This document shows positions 34,399 to 44,093 of a stretch of DNA of 64,000 nucleotides, piece after piece. The notes beneath the pieces were generated by a model. The model saw only the letters and a list, made by a program, of their open reading frames with translations. It was not told the origin of the DNA and did no database searches. This stretch comes from Streptomyces venezuelae ATCC 10712 (GTDB taxonomy: Bacteria; Actinomycetota; Actinomycetes; Streptomycetales; Streptomycetaceae), in assembly GCF_008639165.1 (NCBI RefSeq), contig NZ_CP029197.1, positions 3,844,001 through 3,908,000 of the forward strand, in the 5' to 3' direction. A program made the translations under genes and the position numbers. The number at the start of each line of letters is the position of its first letter. Position 1 is the stretch's first letter.

Positions 34399-35361
34399 CT
34401 ACTCGCCCATTCCGTGGACCGCCGGGATCGTTCCGAGGCGGCCCGCCTGGAAGTCCTCGAAGGCCTGGCGGAGTTCGGCCTGGGTGTTCATGACGAACGG
34501 GCCGTAGTGGGCCATCGGCTCGCGGATCGGCTGTCCGCCGAGGAGTACGACCTCCAGGTCGGGGGTGTTGCCGTCCTGCTTCTCGTCGGCGCGGACGGTC
34601 AGCGAGCCGCCCTTGCCGAAGACGGCCGTCTGCCCCATGTGGACGGGACGGCGCTCCGCGCCGACGGTGCCGCGGCCGGCCATGACGTACGCGAGGCCGT
34701 TGAAGTCCTCGCGCCACGGCAGGGTGATCTCGGCGCCGGGTCGCAGGGTCGCGTGGATCATCGTGATCGGGGTGTGGGTGATGCCCGGCCCGTCGTGGCC
34801 GTCGAGCTCGCCCGCGATGACGCGGAGCAGCGCGCCGCCGTCGGGGGAGGTGAGCAGCTGGACCTGGCCGCCGCGGATGTCCTGGTAGCGGGGGGCCATC
34901 ATCTTGTCGGCGGCGGGGAGGTTCACCCAGAGCTGGAGGCCGTGGAAGAGGCCGCCGCTGACGACGAGGGACTCCGGCGGCGCCTCGATGTGGAGGAGGC
35001 CGGAGCCGGCCGTCATCCACTGGGTGTCGCCGTTGGTGATGGTGCCGCCGCCGCCCTGGGAGTCCTGGTGGTCGAAGATCCCGTCGATGATGTAGGTGAC
35101 GGTCTCGAAGCCGCGGTGGGGGTGCCAGGGCGTGCCCTTGGGCTCTCCGGGCGCGTACTCCACCTCACCCATCTGGTCCATCATGATGAACGGGTCGAGG
35201 TACTGGTAGTTGATGCCGGCGAACGCGCGGCGGACCGGGAAGCCCTCGCCCTCGAAGCCGGTGGGGGCCGTGGTCACGGCGAGCACCGGGCGGGGGGTGG
35301 CGTCGGCCTGGGCCGCCACGCGCGGCAGGGTGAGCGGGTTCTCGACAGTCACTGCGGGCAT
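34399..35361 (-). CDS. pirin family protein
   Basis: The 320-residue bicupin protein has the pirin hallmark PHRGFETVTYIIDG, then MTAGSGLLHIEAPPE and LQLWVNLP in the N-terminal cupin. The metal-binding His/Glu residues of that cupin are present (HPHRGFE, H of GLLHIE). Pirins are iron-binding redox sensors or quercetinase-like dioxygenases; in Streptomyces a pirin modulates central metabolism and beta-oxidation. ATG 35361 follows AAGGAGGT-like GGAGG on the complement. The promoter region holds an AGTT/AACT dyad that may bind a redox regulator. Confidence 0.92.
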   Translation of the reverse strand: MPAVTVENPLTLPRVAAQADATPRPVLAVTTAPTGFEGEGFPVRRAFAGINYQYLDPFIMMDQMGEVEYAPGEPKGTPWHPHRGFETVTYIIDGIFDHQDSQGGGGTITNGDTQWMTAGSGLLHIEAPPESLVVSGGLFHGLQLWVNLPAADKMMAPRYQDIRGGQVQLLTSPDGGALLRVIAGELDGHDGPGITHTPITMIHATLRPGAEITLPWREDFNGLAYVMAGRGTVGAERRPVHMGQTAVFGKGGSLTVRADEKQDGNTPDLEVVLLGGQPIREPMAHYGPFVMNTQAELRQAFEDFQAGRLGTIPAVHGMGE

Positions 35362-35407
35362 GACGGACCTCCTTGTGCGGCCTTCTCCGACCTTGTGCTT
35401 CCACTTT

Positions 35408-35423
35408 AGTTGAACAGTGAACT
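35408..35423 (-). promoter_or_regulatory. candidate operator in the pirin promoter
   Basis: AGTTGAACAGTGAACT (35408-35423, + strand) is an imperfect palindrome with AGTT/AACT ends, AT-rich among GC-rich DNA, about 50 bp upstream of the pirin ATG. It resembles a MarR- or TetR-type site. No matching regulator gene is adjacent. Confidence 0.3.
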
Positions 35424-35442
35424 TTCTGCCACCCACAACACG

Positions 35443-35474
35443 GAGCGCCCGGGAGGAATTCCTCCCGGGCGCTC
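35443..35474 (-). terminator. perfect 32-bp palindrome terminator
   Basis: GAGCGCCCGGGAGGAA (35443-35458) is followed directly by its reverse complement (35459-35474) with no spacer, so the hairpin loop would be AATT. It lies 25 bp past the stop of the minus-strand SseB gene and separates it from the pirin promoter. Confidence 0.75.
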
Positions 35475-35498
35475 TCCCTGTACGGGGTCCAGCCTGCG

Positions 35499-36011
35499 TC
35501 AGCCGTACATCCGCCGCATCGCGAAGTCGACCATCTGCTCGACCGCCTTCGCGTCGAAGACCATCCGGTGGTCGCCCTCCATGTCGAGGACGAAGCCGTA
35601 GCCGGTCGGCAGCAGGTCGATCACCTCGGCGCCGGTGATCACGAAGTACTTCGACTCCTTGCCCGCGTACCGCCGCAGCTCCTTGAGCGAGGTGAACATC
35701 GGGATGACCGGCTGCTGGGTGTTGTGCAGGGCGAGGAAGCCGGGGTTGTCGCCGCGCGGGCAGTAGACCTTCGAGGTCGCGAAGATCTGCTGGAAGTCCT
35801 CGGGCGCGAGCGTGCCGGTCGTGAAGGCGCGGACGGCGTCGGCGAGGGAGGGCGGCGAGGGCTCCGGGTAGAGCGGCGGCGCCTGCTGCCCGTACCCCCC
35901 GGGCACACCCCCCTGCATCCCGCCCTGCATGTCGGCCGGCGGGGCGTACTGCTGCTGCGGAGGCGGCGCGTACTGCTGCTGGGCACCCGGATTCTGCTCG
36001 TAGCCGTACAT
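35499..36011 (-). CDS. SseB family protein
   Basis: The 170-residue protein has a Gln/Pro/Gly-rich N-terminus (~1-55, with [15 protein letters not shown] repeats). A SseB-type domain follows: [62 protein letters not shown], then [37 protein letters not shown]. The family was named for serine sensitivity in E. coli; its molecular role is unknown. It is divergent from the acyl-CoA dehydrogenase gene. ATG 36011 starts MYGYEQNPG; longer in-frame starts would overlap the dehydrogenase promoter. Confidence 0.82.
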   Translation of the reverse strand: MYGYEQNPGAQQQYAPPPQQQYAPPADMQGGMQGGVPGGYGQQAPPLYPEPSPPSLADAVRAFTTGTLAPEDFQQIFATSKVYCPRGDNPGFLALHNTQQPVIPMFTSLKELRRYAGKESKYFVITGAEVIDLLPTGYGFVLDMEGDHRMVFDAKAVEQMVDFAMRRMYG

Positions 36012-36061
36012 GGGCCCTGAGCCTACTGCGTCACAGATGACCCGAGAGGGGTTGCTCTTAT

Positions 36062-36073
36062 TACCGGTGGGTA
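36062..36073 (+). promoter_or_regulatory. candidate fatty-acid regulator operator
   Basis: TACC-GGTG-GGTA (36062-36073) is an inverted repeat in the promoter region of the acyl-CoA dehydrogenase gene. TTGCTC (36052-36057) lies just before it and TAGCAT (36072-36077) overlaps it. TACC...GGTA dyads are seen at fatty-acid degradation genes of actinobacteria controlled by TetR regulators; that link is inference. Confidence 0.35.
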
Positions 36074-36153
36074 GCATCATCGGAGAGAGCGTTTTGCTAC
36101 TTGCTGGTACGTGTACGAGGAACCTCCTCCCCGAGCCTTACGGAGCCGTCGCC

Positions 36154-37983
36154 ATGGGGCACTACAAGTCGAATCTCCGCGACATCGAGTTCAACCTCTT
36201 CGAGGTCCTCGGCCGCGACAAGGTGTACGGCACCGGGCCGTTCGAGGAGATGGACGTCGAGACCGCCAAGAGCATCCTCGACGAGATCCGCCGTCTCGCC
36301 GAGAACGAGCTCGCGGAGTCCTTCGCCGACGCCGACCGCAACCCGCCGGTCTTCGACCCCGAGACCAACACCGCCCCCGTGCCCGCCACCTTCAAGAAGT
36401 CGTACAACGCCTTCATGGAGTCCGAGTACTGGCGCCTCGGCATCCCCGAGGAGATCGGCGGCACCGTCTCCCCCCGCTCCCTGATCTGGGCGTACGCGGA
36501 GCTGCTGCTCGGCTCGAACCCGGCCATCTGGATGTACTCCTCCGGCCCGGCCTTCGCCGGCATCCTCTACAACGAGGGCAACGAGGCGCAGAAGAAGGTC
36601 GCGCAGATCGCCGTCGAGAAGCGCTGGGGCTCCACCATGGTCCTCACCGAGCCCGACGCGGGCTCGGACGTCGGCGCCGGCCGCACCAAGGCCACCCAGC
36701 AGGAGGACGGCTCCTGGCACATCGAGGGCGTGAAGCGCTTCATCACCTCCGGTGAGCACGACATGGAGGAGAACATCCTCCACTACGTCCTCGCCCGCCC
36801 CGAGGGCGCCGGCCCCGGCACCAAGGGCCTCTCCCTCTTCCTCGTCCCCAAGTACGAGTTCGACTGGGAGACCGGCGAGCTGGGCGCGCGCAACGGCGTC
36901 TACGCCACCAACGTCGAGCACAAGATGGGCCTCAAGGCCTCCAACACGTGCGAGATGACCTTCGGCGACAAGCACCCCGCCAAGGGCTGGCTGATCGGCG
37001 ACAAGCACGACGGCATCCGCCAGATGTTCCTCATCATCGAGTTCGCCCGCATGATGGTCGGCACGAAGGCGATCTCCACCCTCTCCACGGGCTACCTCAA
37101 CGCCCTGGAGTACGCCAAGGAGCGCGTCCAGGGCACCGACCTGGCCAACTTCATGGACAAGGCCGCGCCCAAGGTCACCATCACGCACCACCCCGACGTC
37201 CGCCGCTCGCTGATGACGCAGAAGGCGTACGCCGAGGGCATGCGCTCCCTCGTCCTCTACACCGCCTCCGTGCAGGACGAGATCGCGATCAAGGAAGCGG
37301 CCGGCGAGGACGCGAAGGCCCTGCACGGCCTGAACGACCTGCTGCTCCCGATCGTCAAGGGATACGGCTCCGAGAAGGGCTACGAGCAGCTCGCCCAGTC
37401 GCTCCAGACCTTCGGCGGCTCCGGCTTCCTCCAGGAGTACCCGATCGAGCAGTACATCCGGGACGCCAAGATCGACACCCTCTACGAGGGCACCACGGCC
37501 ATCCAGGGCCAGGACTTCTTCTTCCGCAAGATCGTCCGCGACCAGGGCGCCTCCCTGAACGCGCTGTCCGAGGAGATCAAGAAGTTCCTCGCGGTCGGCA
37601 CCGGCGGCGAGGAGCTGGCCGGCGCCCGCGACGCGCTCGCCAAGGCCGCCGTGGACCTGGAGAGCATCGTCGGCACGATGATCACCGACCTCACCGCCAC
37701 CGGCGAGGACGTCAAGAACATCTACAAGGTCGGCCTCAACACCACCCGCCTGCTGCTGGCCTCCGGCGACGTCGTCGTCGGCTACCTGCTGCTGAAGGGC
37801 GCGGCCGTCGCCGCGGAGAAGCTGGCCGCGGGCGCCTCCGGCAAGGACGTCGCCTTCTACCAGGGCAAGATCGCGGCCGCGAAGTTCTTCGCCGCCAACG
37901 TCCTGCCGGGCGTCAGCGCCGAGCGCGCCCTCGCCGAGGCCGTCGACGGCTCGCTCATGGACCTGGACGAGGCCGCGTTCTAG
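36154..37983 (+). CDS. acyl-CoA dehydrogenase
   Basis: This 609-residue flavoenzyme has N-terminal helical (~40-160), middle beta (~160-290: [27 protein letters not shown]) and C-terminal helical domains. The catalytic glutamate is E445 in [12 protein letters not shown], the usual site of C-alpha proton abstraction. A ~140-residue C-terminal extension ([22 protein letters not shown]...) matches the larger, 600-residue class related to FadE5/VLCAD-type enzymes. It oxidises acyl-CoA to enoyl-CoA in fatty-acid degradation, donating electrons to ETF. Preferred chain length is unknown. ATG 36154 has ACGGAG upstream. Confidence 0.95.
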   Translation: MGHYKSNLRDIEFNLFEVLGRDKVYGTGPFEEMDVETAKSILDEIRRLAENELAESFADADRNPPVFDPETNTAPVPATFKKSYNAFMESEYWRLGIPEEIGGTVSPRSLIWAYAELLLGSNPAIWMYSSGPAFAGILYNEGNEAQKKVAQIAVEKRWGSTMVLTEPDAGSDVGAGRTKATQQEDGSWHIEGVKRFITSGEHDMEENILHYVLARPEGAGPGTKGLSLFLVPKYEFDWETGELGARNGVYATNVEHKMGLKASNTCEMTFGDKHPAKGWLIGDKHDGIRQMFLIIEFARMMVGTKAISTLSTGYLNALEYAKERVQGTDLANFMDKAAPKVTITHHPDVRRSLMTQKAYAEGMRSLVLYTASVQDEIAIKEAAGEDAKALHGLNDLLLPIVKGYGSEKGYEQLAQSLQTFGGSGFLQEYPIEQYIRDAKIDTLYEGTTAIQGQDFFFRKIVRDQGASLNALSEEIKKFLAVGTGGEELAGARDALAKAAVDLESIVGTMITDLTATGEDVKNIYKVGLNTTRLLLASGDVVVGYLLLKGAAVAAEKLAAGASGKDVAFYQGKIAAAKFFAANVLPGVSAERALAEAVDGSLMDLDEAAF

Positions 37984-38006
37984 GACGCGCCCCCGTTCAC
38001 CCAGAC

Positions 38007-38038
38007 ACGGCCCGTCCCCGGGGAGGGGGGCGGGCCGT
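38007..38038 (+). terminator. terminator after the acyl-CoA dehydrogenase gene
   Basis: ACGGCCCG (38007-38014) pairs with CGGGCCGT (38031-38038). An inner CCCC/GGGG pairing extends the stem, and TTTCCC follows. It lies 24 bp after the stop codon and is a typical intrinsic terminator. Confidence 0.75.
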
Positions 38039-38138
38039 TTCCCTTGACCGCTACGCGCGGCGGCCGCCGCGCCGCTCGCCCCCCCAGACGCCGGGCGATC
38101 GATGTGCGGGGCCGCGTATTCGTATACCGGGCCCTGCG

Positions 38139-38151
38139 TAAGGTGGAACCC
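38139..38151 (+). promoter_or_regulatory. candidate leaderless -10 of the M18 peptidase
   Basis: TAAGGT (38139-38144) is 7 nt before ATG 38152. The same bases could act as a weak Shine-Dalgarno (AAGGTGG). The spacing of exactly seven matches the other leaderless candidates in this window. Confidence 0.35.
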
Positions 38152-39459
38152 ATGACCAGCGCAGCCTCCCGTCCGACCGCCGGCCCCTTCGACCGCGGAC
38201 ACACCGACGACCTGATGGCCTTCCTGACGGCCTCGCCCTCGCCGTACCACGCGGTCGCGAGCGCCGCCCAGCGGCTGGAGAAGGCCGGGTTCCGCCGGGT
38301 CGAGGAGACGGCCGCCTGGGACGCGACCACCGGCGGGAAGTACGTGATCCGCGGCGGCGCGATCATCGCCTGGTACGTGCCGGAGGGCGCCGCCGCCCAC
38401 ACCCCGTACCGCATCGTCGGCGCCCACACCGACTCCCCCAACCTGCGCGTCAAGCCGCAGCCCGACATGGGCGCGCACGGCTGGCGCCAGGTCGCCGTGG
38501 AGATCTACGGCGGCACCCTCCTCAACACCTGGCTCGACCGCGACCTCGGCCTCGCCGGACGGCTCACCCTCCGCGACGGCAGCCACCACCTCGTCAACGT
38601 GGACCGGCCGCTGCTGCGCGTCCCGCAGCTCGCCATCCACCTCGACCGCTCCGCCAACGACGGCCTGAAGCTGGAGCGCCAGCGCCACATGCAGCCCGTC
38701 TGGGGCACCGGCGAGGTCCACGAGGGCGACCTGATCGAGTTCGTCGCCGCGGAAGCCGGGGTCGACGCCGAGGACGTCAGCGGCTGGGACCTCATGGTGC
38801 ACGCCGTCGAGGCACCCGCCTACCTGGGCCGCGACCGCGAGCTGCTCGCCGGACCCCGCATGGACAACCTGCTGTCCGTGCACGCCGCCGTCGCCGCGCT
38901 CGCCTCCCTCGCGGGCCGCGACGACCTCCCGTACATCCCGGTCCTCGCCGCCTTCGACCACGAGGAGAACGGCTCCGAGGCCGACACCGGCGCCCAGGGC
39001 CCGCTCCTCGGCAACGTCCTGGAGCGCTCGGTGTACGCGCGCGGCGGCTCGTACGAGGACCGGGCGCGGGCCTTCGCGGGCACCGTCTGCCTGTCCTCCG
39101 ACACCGGCCACGCCGTCCACCCGAACTACGCGGAGCGCCACGACCCCACGCACCACCCGCGCGTCAACGGCGGCCCGATCCTCAAGGTGAACGTCAACCA
39201 GCGGTACGCCACCGACGGCAGCGGCCGCGCGGTCTTCGCCGCCGCCTGCGAGAAGGCGGGCGTGCCCTGGCAGTCCTTCGTCTCCAACAACGACATGCCC
39301 TGCGGCACGACCATCGGCCCCATCACCGCGGCCCGGCACGGCATCAGGACCGTCGACATCGGCGTCGCGATCCTCTCCATGCACAGCGCCCGCGAACTGT
39401 GCGGCGCCGAGGACCCGTACCTCCTCGCGAACGCCCTGGTCGCCTTCCTGGAGGGCTGA
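38152..39459 (+). CDS. M18 family aminopeptidase
   Basis: The 435-residue zinc peptidase has the M18 motifs: VGAHTDSPNLRVKP (first His/Asp ligands), FDHEENGSEADTGAQG (Glu-Glu catalytic base and ligand), SSDTGHAVHPNY, and the terminal GIRTVDIGVAILSMHSARE with the last His ligand. It removes acidic or neutral N-terminal residues from peptides in the cytosol, as a large multimer. It resembles aspartyl aminopeptidase/ApeB. ATG 38152 is chosen because the upstream extension is low-complexity and covers the promoter. Monocistronic. Confidence 0.95.
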   Translation: MTSAASRPTAGPFDRGHTDDLMAFLTASPSPYHAVASAAQRLEKAGFRRVEETAAWDATTGGKYVIRGGAIIAWYVPEGAAAHTPYRIVGAHTDSPNLRVKPQPDMGAHGWRQVAVEIYGGTLLNTWLDRDLGLAGRLTLRDGSHHLVNVDRPLLRVPQLAIHLDRSANDGLKLERQRHMQPVWGTGEVHEGDLIEFVAAEAGVDAEDVSGWDLMVHAVEAPAYLGRDRELLAGPRMDNLLSVHAAVAALASLAGRDDLPYIPVLAAFDHEENGSEADTGAQGPLLGNVLERSVYARGGSYEDRARAFAGTVCLSSDTGHAVHPNYAERHDPTHHPRVNGGPILKVNVNQRYATDGSGRAVFAAACEKAGVPWQSFVSNNDMPCGTTIGPITAARHGIRTVDIGVAILSMHSARELCGAEDPYLLANALVAFLEG

Positions 39460-39517
39460 GTCCCGCACCGCACGCGCGAAACATCCGCGAAAGGTCCCGC
39501 CTGACAGCGTCGTCCCC

Positions 39518-39841
39518 ATGCACCGTCATGAGGGTCCGCCGCTGCGGAAGTTCGTCACCGTCATCACCGCCGCCGTGCTCCTCGGCACGGCGGCGACCGG
39601 CGTCCTGATCGCCACCTACGACGACCGGCCCCCGTGGGCCACGGACATCGCCTACGAGGGCGGCTACCTCCAGGCCGTACGGATCACCAAGTGGCGCGCC
39701 CTGCGCGACGGGGAGTGCACCGACATGGAACGGCAGGGGATGGGCGGCGCCCGGGCCGTCCACGACCCGGCCGCCTGGGTGGACGGCTGCCTGGACGGGG
39801 CCGCGGGGCGCCCGTCCAGGAACCAGGGGATCGTCCGCTGA
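39518..39841 (+). CDS. small secreted or membrane-anchored hypothetical protein
   Basis: The 107-residue protein has a basic N-terminus (MHRHEGPPLRKF), one hydrophobic segment (VTVITAAVLLGTAATGVLIATY), and a short extracytoplasmic part with two cysteines (GECTDMERQG...WVDGCLDGA) that could form a disulfide. It has no recognisable family. It abuts the convergent NHL-thioredoxin gene with no gap: its stop at 39841 is next to 39842. GTCCCC precedes the ATG, so the ribosome-binding site is weak. Confidence 0.5.
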   Translation: MHRHEGPPLRKFVTVITAAVLLGTAATGVLIATYDDRPPWATDIAYEGGYLQAVRITKWRALRDGECTDMERQGMGGARAVHDPAAWVDGCLDGAAGRPSRNQGIVR

Positions 39842-41635
39842 CTACGCGTCCATGCCGGCGAGGATCAGCGGCAGCCGGGACACGCCCGCCTCCGTGAGCT
39901 TCACCGGGACGCCCCAGTCCTGCTGGTGGACGTGGCAGGCCGGGTACTCGTTGGCCGGATCGTCGTCGCAGGACGCGGCCATCGCCGAGACGTGCAGCAC
40001 GCCCTCGGTCACGTCCGGGTTCAGGTCGAGCTCCCGGAACAGGTCGGTCCCGGTCCCCGCCCCGCCGAGGAGCAGCTCCGGCGGGGTCGAGGACACCAGG
40101 AGCCGCGTGGAGGGACCGTAGCGCTCGTCGAGCTTCTGCCCGGTCGGGGCCTGGAACACCACGTCGAGCCGGAGCCGGCCCGGGGCCACCTCGGTGGCCT
40201 CGCGCCGGGTGCGGTGGGCGACGGCGTCGACCCGCACCGCCTCCTCGGGCAGCCGCAGCCGGGTCAGCCGGTGCCGGGCGGACTCGACGACGACGATGTC
40301 GCCGTCGACGAGCACCGCGCCGCTGGGCTCGCGCAGATCGGTGGCGAGGGTCGTCACCTCACCGGAGGCGGGGTCGAAGCGGCGCAGGGCGTGGTTGTAC
40401 GTGTCCGAGACCGCGACCGAGCCGTCGGGAAGGGCCGTCACGCCCAGCGGGTGCTGGAGCAGGGCCTGCTCGGCGGCGCCGTCGCGGTGGCCGAAGTCGA
40501 AGAGGCCGGTGCCGACGGCGGTGTGCACGCCGCCCTCCGGGTCGACCCAGCGCAGGGCGCTGGTCTCGGAGTCGGCGACCCAGAGCCGGTCCTCGGTGGC
40601 GGCGAGCCCGGACGGCTGCGCGAACCACGCCTCGGCGGCGGGTCCGTCGACGAGCCCCTCGTTCGTCGTCCCGGCGGCGACCTCGACGGTCCCGCTCCCG
40701 GGGTCGTACGTCCACAGCTGGTGGACGCCCGCCATGGCGATCCACACCTTGCCCTGCCACCAGGCGACGTCCCACGGCGAGGACAGGTCGACGTCCAGCG
40801 CGGGCCCGGAGGTGGGGGACCCCTGCCACCACTGCTTCCCGGTACCGGCGACGCGCTCGATGACACCGGTCTCCGGGTCGTACGTGCGCAGCGCGTGGTT
40901 CACGGTGTCGGCGACGACGACCGTGCCGTCGGGCAGCTGCGCGAGACCCTGCGGCTCCCGGAAGACGCCTTCACCGATCCGCCGTACGACGGTCTCGCCG
41001 TCGGCGGCCAGCTCGACGAGCCGGTGCCGGGTGGTGTCGGAGACCAGGAAGTTCCCGGACGGCAGCAGAACCGCCTTGCCGGGGAACCGCAGCTCGGTGG
41101 CGACCGGCTCGGGCGCCACGTAGGGCCCGTCACCACGCCGCAGCGTCCCCTTGGCGCCGTGCTCGGCCTCCAGCTCCTCGACGAGCGTCCGGATGGCGTT
41201 GGCGTGCCCCTCACCGGCGTGCTGGGCGACGACGTACCCCTCGGGGTCGATGACGACGAGCGTCGGCCACGCCCGCACGGCGTACTGCTTCCAGGTCGCG
41301 AGCTCGGGGTCGTCGAGCACGGGGTGGTGCACCTCGTACCGCTCGACGGCATCGACGACGGCCTGGTGCTCGGCCTCGTGCACGAACTTCGGCGAGTGCA
41401 CCCCGACGATGACGAGCGTGTCCCGGTGCTTCTCCTCCAGCTCCCGCAGCTCGTCGAGGACGTGCAGGCAGTTCACACAGCAGAAGGTCCAGAAATCGAG
41501 CAGAACGATCTTTCCTCGCAGGTCGGCGAGGCTCAGATCGTCTCCTCCCGTGTTCAGCCAGCCACCCTTGCCGATCAGCTCGGGGGCGCGGACACGGGCA
41601 CGGCGGGGGGTGGTCGCGGGCGCGGAGTCGTTCAT
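39842..41635 (-). CDS. thioredoxin-NHL-repeat protein
   Basis: The 597-residue protein has an N-terminal TlpA/ResA-like thioredoxin domain (~15-160) with the active-site motif C52-C53-V-N-C56 instead of WCxxC. Six NHL beta-propeller repeats follow (~170-470, e.g. REPQGLAQLPDGTVVVADTVNHALR), then a C-terminal beta domain (~480-590) with three cysteines in SCDDDPANEYPACH. The arrangement equals human NHLRC2 and actinobacterial homologues. It has no signal peptide, so a cytosolic redox role is likely. The double Cys could support an unusual redox mechanism. Confidence 0.9.
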   Translation of the reverse strand: MNDSAPATTPRRARVRAPELIGKGGWLNTGGDDLSLADLRGKIVLLDFWTFCCVNCLHVLDELRELEEKHRDTLVIVGVHSPKFVHEAEHQAVVDAVERYEVHHPVLDDPELATWKQYAVRAWPTLVVIDPEGYVVAQHAGEGHANAIRTLVEELEAEHGAKGTLRRGDGPYVAPEPVATELRFPGKAVLLPSGNFLVSDTTRHRLVELAADGETVVRRIGEGVFREPQGLAQLPDGTVVVADTVNHALRTYDPETGVIERVAGTGKQWWQGSPTSGPALDVDLSSPWDVAWWQGKVWIAMAGVHQLWTYDPGSGTVEVAAGTTNEGLVDGPAAEAWFAQPSGLAATEDRLWVADSETSALRWVDPEGGVHTAVGTGLFDFGHRDGAAEQALLQHPLGVTALPDGSVAVSDTYNHALRRFDPASGEVTTLATDLREPSGAVLVDGDIVVVESARHRLTRLRLPEEAVRVDAVAHRTRREATEVAPGRLRLDVVFQAPTGQKLDERYGPSTRLLVSSTPPELLLGGAGTGTDLFRELDLNPDVTEGVLHVSAMAASCDDDPANEYPACHVHQQDWGVPVKLTEAGVSRLPLILAGMDA

Positions 41636-41725
41636 GGTTCAAGGGTGCCGTACGGGTGGAAATCGTGGGGCGGGTGGGGGCCCGGTGCGTGTCCGGGTGG
41701 GGGGTGGGGGTGGGGGGTGGTCAGC

Positions 41726-43309
41726 ATGGCGGGCATGGTCGCACGCTTGATCGGATCATCTGAACATTCCTGCCGATGGGTGAAGGGCGGACTCCTCGTG
41801 CTGCTGTGCTTACTGCCCTGCCTCACCCCGGCCGCCACCGCCGCCCCGGCCGGCGGGGCCGGGGACGGCGCCCTGCGGGTCACCGTGACCGTGAACGGGC
41901 GACGGAACAGCGGCACCCACCCGCCCGCCCTCCGGGCCGGCGGGCCGGTCGTCACGCGCTACCGGCTGGTCAACCGGGGCGAGGCCCATCTGTACGGCCT
42001 CCGGATCCTCGACCCCTCGGTGCCCGGCGGGGCCGTACGGTGCCCCCGGCGGCCGCTGCCCGCGCTCGGGGAGCTGGAGTGCGTCGCCAGGTTCCGCGCG
42101 GCGCCCGGGGCGCACCGGGGGACCGTCCGCGCCGAGGGCTCGATCCCCTCGCTCCGGCGCCTGGTCACCGCGACCGCCCGCGCCGGGTACTCCGGCGTCG
42201 CCGGCGCCCTCCGCCTGACCGAACGGGTCACCGTCGCGCCGCCCGCCCGCCGCACCGCCGCGCCCGGCCGGCTGCGCGCCCTCCGCCCCACGGGTACCGC
42301 CACCGTCACGTACACCGTCACCAACCTCGGCAACCGGCCCCTGCACGCCGTCCGCGTCGACGACCCCGCGCTCGGCCTGCGCGCCGGCTCCGGAACCAGG
42401 GCCGGGACCGGGACCGCCGTCGACTGCGGCGGGCGGCCCGGCACCGTGGCCGTCCTCGCGCCCGGTGCCTCCGCCCGCTGCACCGCCACCGTACGGAGAC
42501 CCCCCGGCACCCATCGGAGTACGGGTCTCGCCTCCGGGACCGACCGGGTGACCACCTACGGGCCCGACGGCGCCCGCGTCCCGGCACCGACCCTCGTCGC
42601 CCGCTCATCCGCCGTGTTCACCCTGCCGGCAGCGGCCGAGCCGGGCGCGTCGAGGCCGCCGTCGGGCCCGGGCAGGCCCGCGGAGCCCGTACGGGGGAGT
42701 GGGGGCGCGCCCGGCGCTCGGGGCGGCGGCGCCACGCCGTCCGGGCGTCCCGCCGCCCCCGGCAGCGCCGGGGTTCCGGCCCCGGGGGCCGCCGTACTGC
42801 TGGAGCTGCTGTTCCCGGGCGCCGGGGCGCAGGACGCGGGGGCAGCGGGGGGCCTGGGCCCCGTGGGGGACGTGGGGGACGTGGGAGGTATGGCTGATGT
42901 CGGGGGCTTGGGGGACGTGGGCGATGCAGGGGCCGGGGGTGGCGACGGAGGTGCGGGCGCGGCCGCTGCCGCTGCCGGGGGCGGGGCTGCGGCAGGCGGC
43001 GGGGGCGGGGCCGCGGCCGGGACCGGAGCCGCGGCCGGGACCGGGACCGGGGCTGCGGCAGCCGGAGCCGGGGTCGGGGGGCTTGGTTCCGCCGGGGGGC
43101 GTGGGGGCGACGTCTCCGGCGTCTCCGCCGGCACCCCCGTCCCCCCGCCCTCCGCCCGCCGTGCCGCCGCCCTCGACGACGAGGGCTTCGTCGGGCGGCT
43201 GCGTCGGCGCGGACGGGAGGCGAGTGAGCTCGGGGTGGTGACGATGCTGCTGCTGCTCCTGATCCCGGCGGCCCTCGCCGCCGCCCTCCTCGGCAACCGG
43301 AAAGGCTGA
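41726..43309 (+). CDS. secreted, membrane-anchored Gly/Ala-rich protein
   Basis: The ~527-residue protein has a signal peptide (WVKGGLLVLLCLLPCLTPAATAAPA). Two DUF11/Ig-like beta domains follow (~50-160 and ~165-300; TATVTYTVTNLGNRPLHAVRVDDP). A very long Gly/Ala/Val/Asp low-complexity segment (~330-470) has GDVGDVGG and AAAGTG repeats. The C-terminal helix LGVVTMLLLLLIPAALAAALL ends in a basic NRKG tail. It is therefore exported and anchored at its C-terminus, probably spanning the peptidoglycan. Start is uncertain among ATG 41726 and 41735. No sortase motif. Confidence 0.7.
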   Translation: MAGMVARLIGSSEHSCRWVKGGLLVLLCLLPCLTPAATAAPAGGAGDGALRVTVTVNGRRNSGTHPPALRAGGPVVTRYRLVNRGEAHLYGLRILDPSVPGGAVRCPRRPLPALGELECVARFRAAPGAHRGTVRAEGSIPSLRRLVTATARAGYSGVAGALRLTERVTVAPPARRTAAPGRLRALRPTGTATVTYTVTNLGNRPLHAVRVDDPALGLRAGSGTRAGTGTAVDCGGRPGTVAVLAPGASARCTATVRRPPGTHRSTGLASGTDRVTTYGPDGARVPAPTLVARSSAVFTLPAAAEPGASRPPSGPGRPAEPVRGSGGAPGARGGGATPSGRPAAPGSAGVPAPGAAVLLELLFPGAGAQDAGAAGGLGPVGDVGDVGGMADVGGLGDVGDAGAGGGDGGAGAAAAAAGGGAAAGGGGGAAAGTGAAAGTGTGAAAAGAGVGGLGSAGGRGGDVSGVSAGTPVPPPSARRAAALDDEGFVGRLRRRGREASELGVVTMLLLLLIPAALAAALLGNRKG

Positions 43310-43311
43310 CC

Positions 43312-44061
43312 GTGGCCCTGTTCGAAACGCTCGTCGTCGTCTTCGGCGTCGCGCTCGTCGCCGCCCTCGCCGTCGTCGCCAAGACGAAGCTCTTTCCGCT
43401 CGGCGCGGACGAGGAGCCCCGGGAGGACGTCGCCGAGTACATCGCCATGATGGTGTCGGTCCTCTACGCCGTCGTCCTCGGCCTCTGCCTGGTCTCCGTC
43501 TGGGACACCCGGTCCGAGGCCGCCGAGAACGTCCAGGCGGAGGCGAGCGCCCTGCACCAGACGTATCTGCTCGCGGACGCGCTCCCCGCGGACCGGCGCC
43601 AGCCGCTGCGGGACGCGGCCCGGACGTACGCCAGTCACGTCGTGGACGTCGAGTGGCCGGTGATGGCGGCGCGCGAGCCCATCGACCCGGTCGGCTGGCG
43701 GCTCCTCGAACGGCTGCGGCAGGCGGGCGAGGTGAGCGACGCGGCGAAGGTGCCGCAGCAGATCGCCGCCCAGGAGGTGCTCGCCCAGCTGGGTTACGTC
43801 GACGACGCCCGGCGCGGCCGGGAGGCCGCCGCGCAGGAGCGGCTCTCCCCCGTGCTGTGGACGGGTCTGCTCATCGGGGGCGCGCTGACGCTGGCGTTCA
43901 TGTTCCTCTTCGGGATCAGGAGGAGCACGACGCACGTGGTGATGGTGATGGGTCTTTCGGGGTTCATCGCGTTCACCGTGCTGCTGATCCATCAGCTCGA
44001 CGCGCCGTTCGGCGAGATGCTCGGGGCGACCCCGGACCCGTTCACCCGCTACTTCGGGTGA
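43312..44061 (+). CDS. DUF4239 (bestrophin-like) membrane protein
   Basis: The 249-residue protein has helices near residues 3-22 and 43-62, a long soluble helical middle (AENVQAEASALHQTYLLADALPADRRQPLRDAARTYASHV), and two C-terminal helices (~182-200, 208-228). The pattern SEAAENVQAEASALHQTYLLAD is the DUF4239 signature; relatives are compared with bestrophin channels. Its GTG start lies 2 bp after the preceding stop, so it is in the same operon as the secreted protein. Function unknown. Confidence 0.78.
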   Translation: MALFETLVVVFGVALVAALAVVAKTKLFPLGADEEPREDVAEYIAMMVSVLYAVVLGLCLVSVWDTRSEAAENVQAEASALHQTYLLADALPADRRQPLRDAARTYASHVVDVEWPVMAAREPIDPVGWRLLERLRQAGEVSDAAKVPQQIAAQEVLAQLGYVDDARRGREAAAQERLSPVLWTGLLIGGALTLAFMFLFGIRRSTTHVVMVMGLSGFIAFTVLLIHQLDAPFGEMLGATPDPFTRYFG

Positions 44062-44093
44062 GAAGCGGCGGCCGTACGGGCAGGCATGACGGC

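Noticed and set aside
36097..39519. A 1140-codon minus-strand open frame antisense to the dehydrogenase and peptidase
   Set aside because: Composition is Gly/Val/Asp/Glu/Arg shadow with no domain; both + strand genes are well supported.
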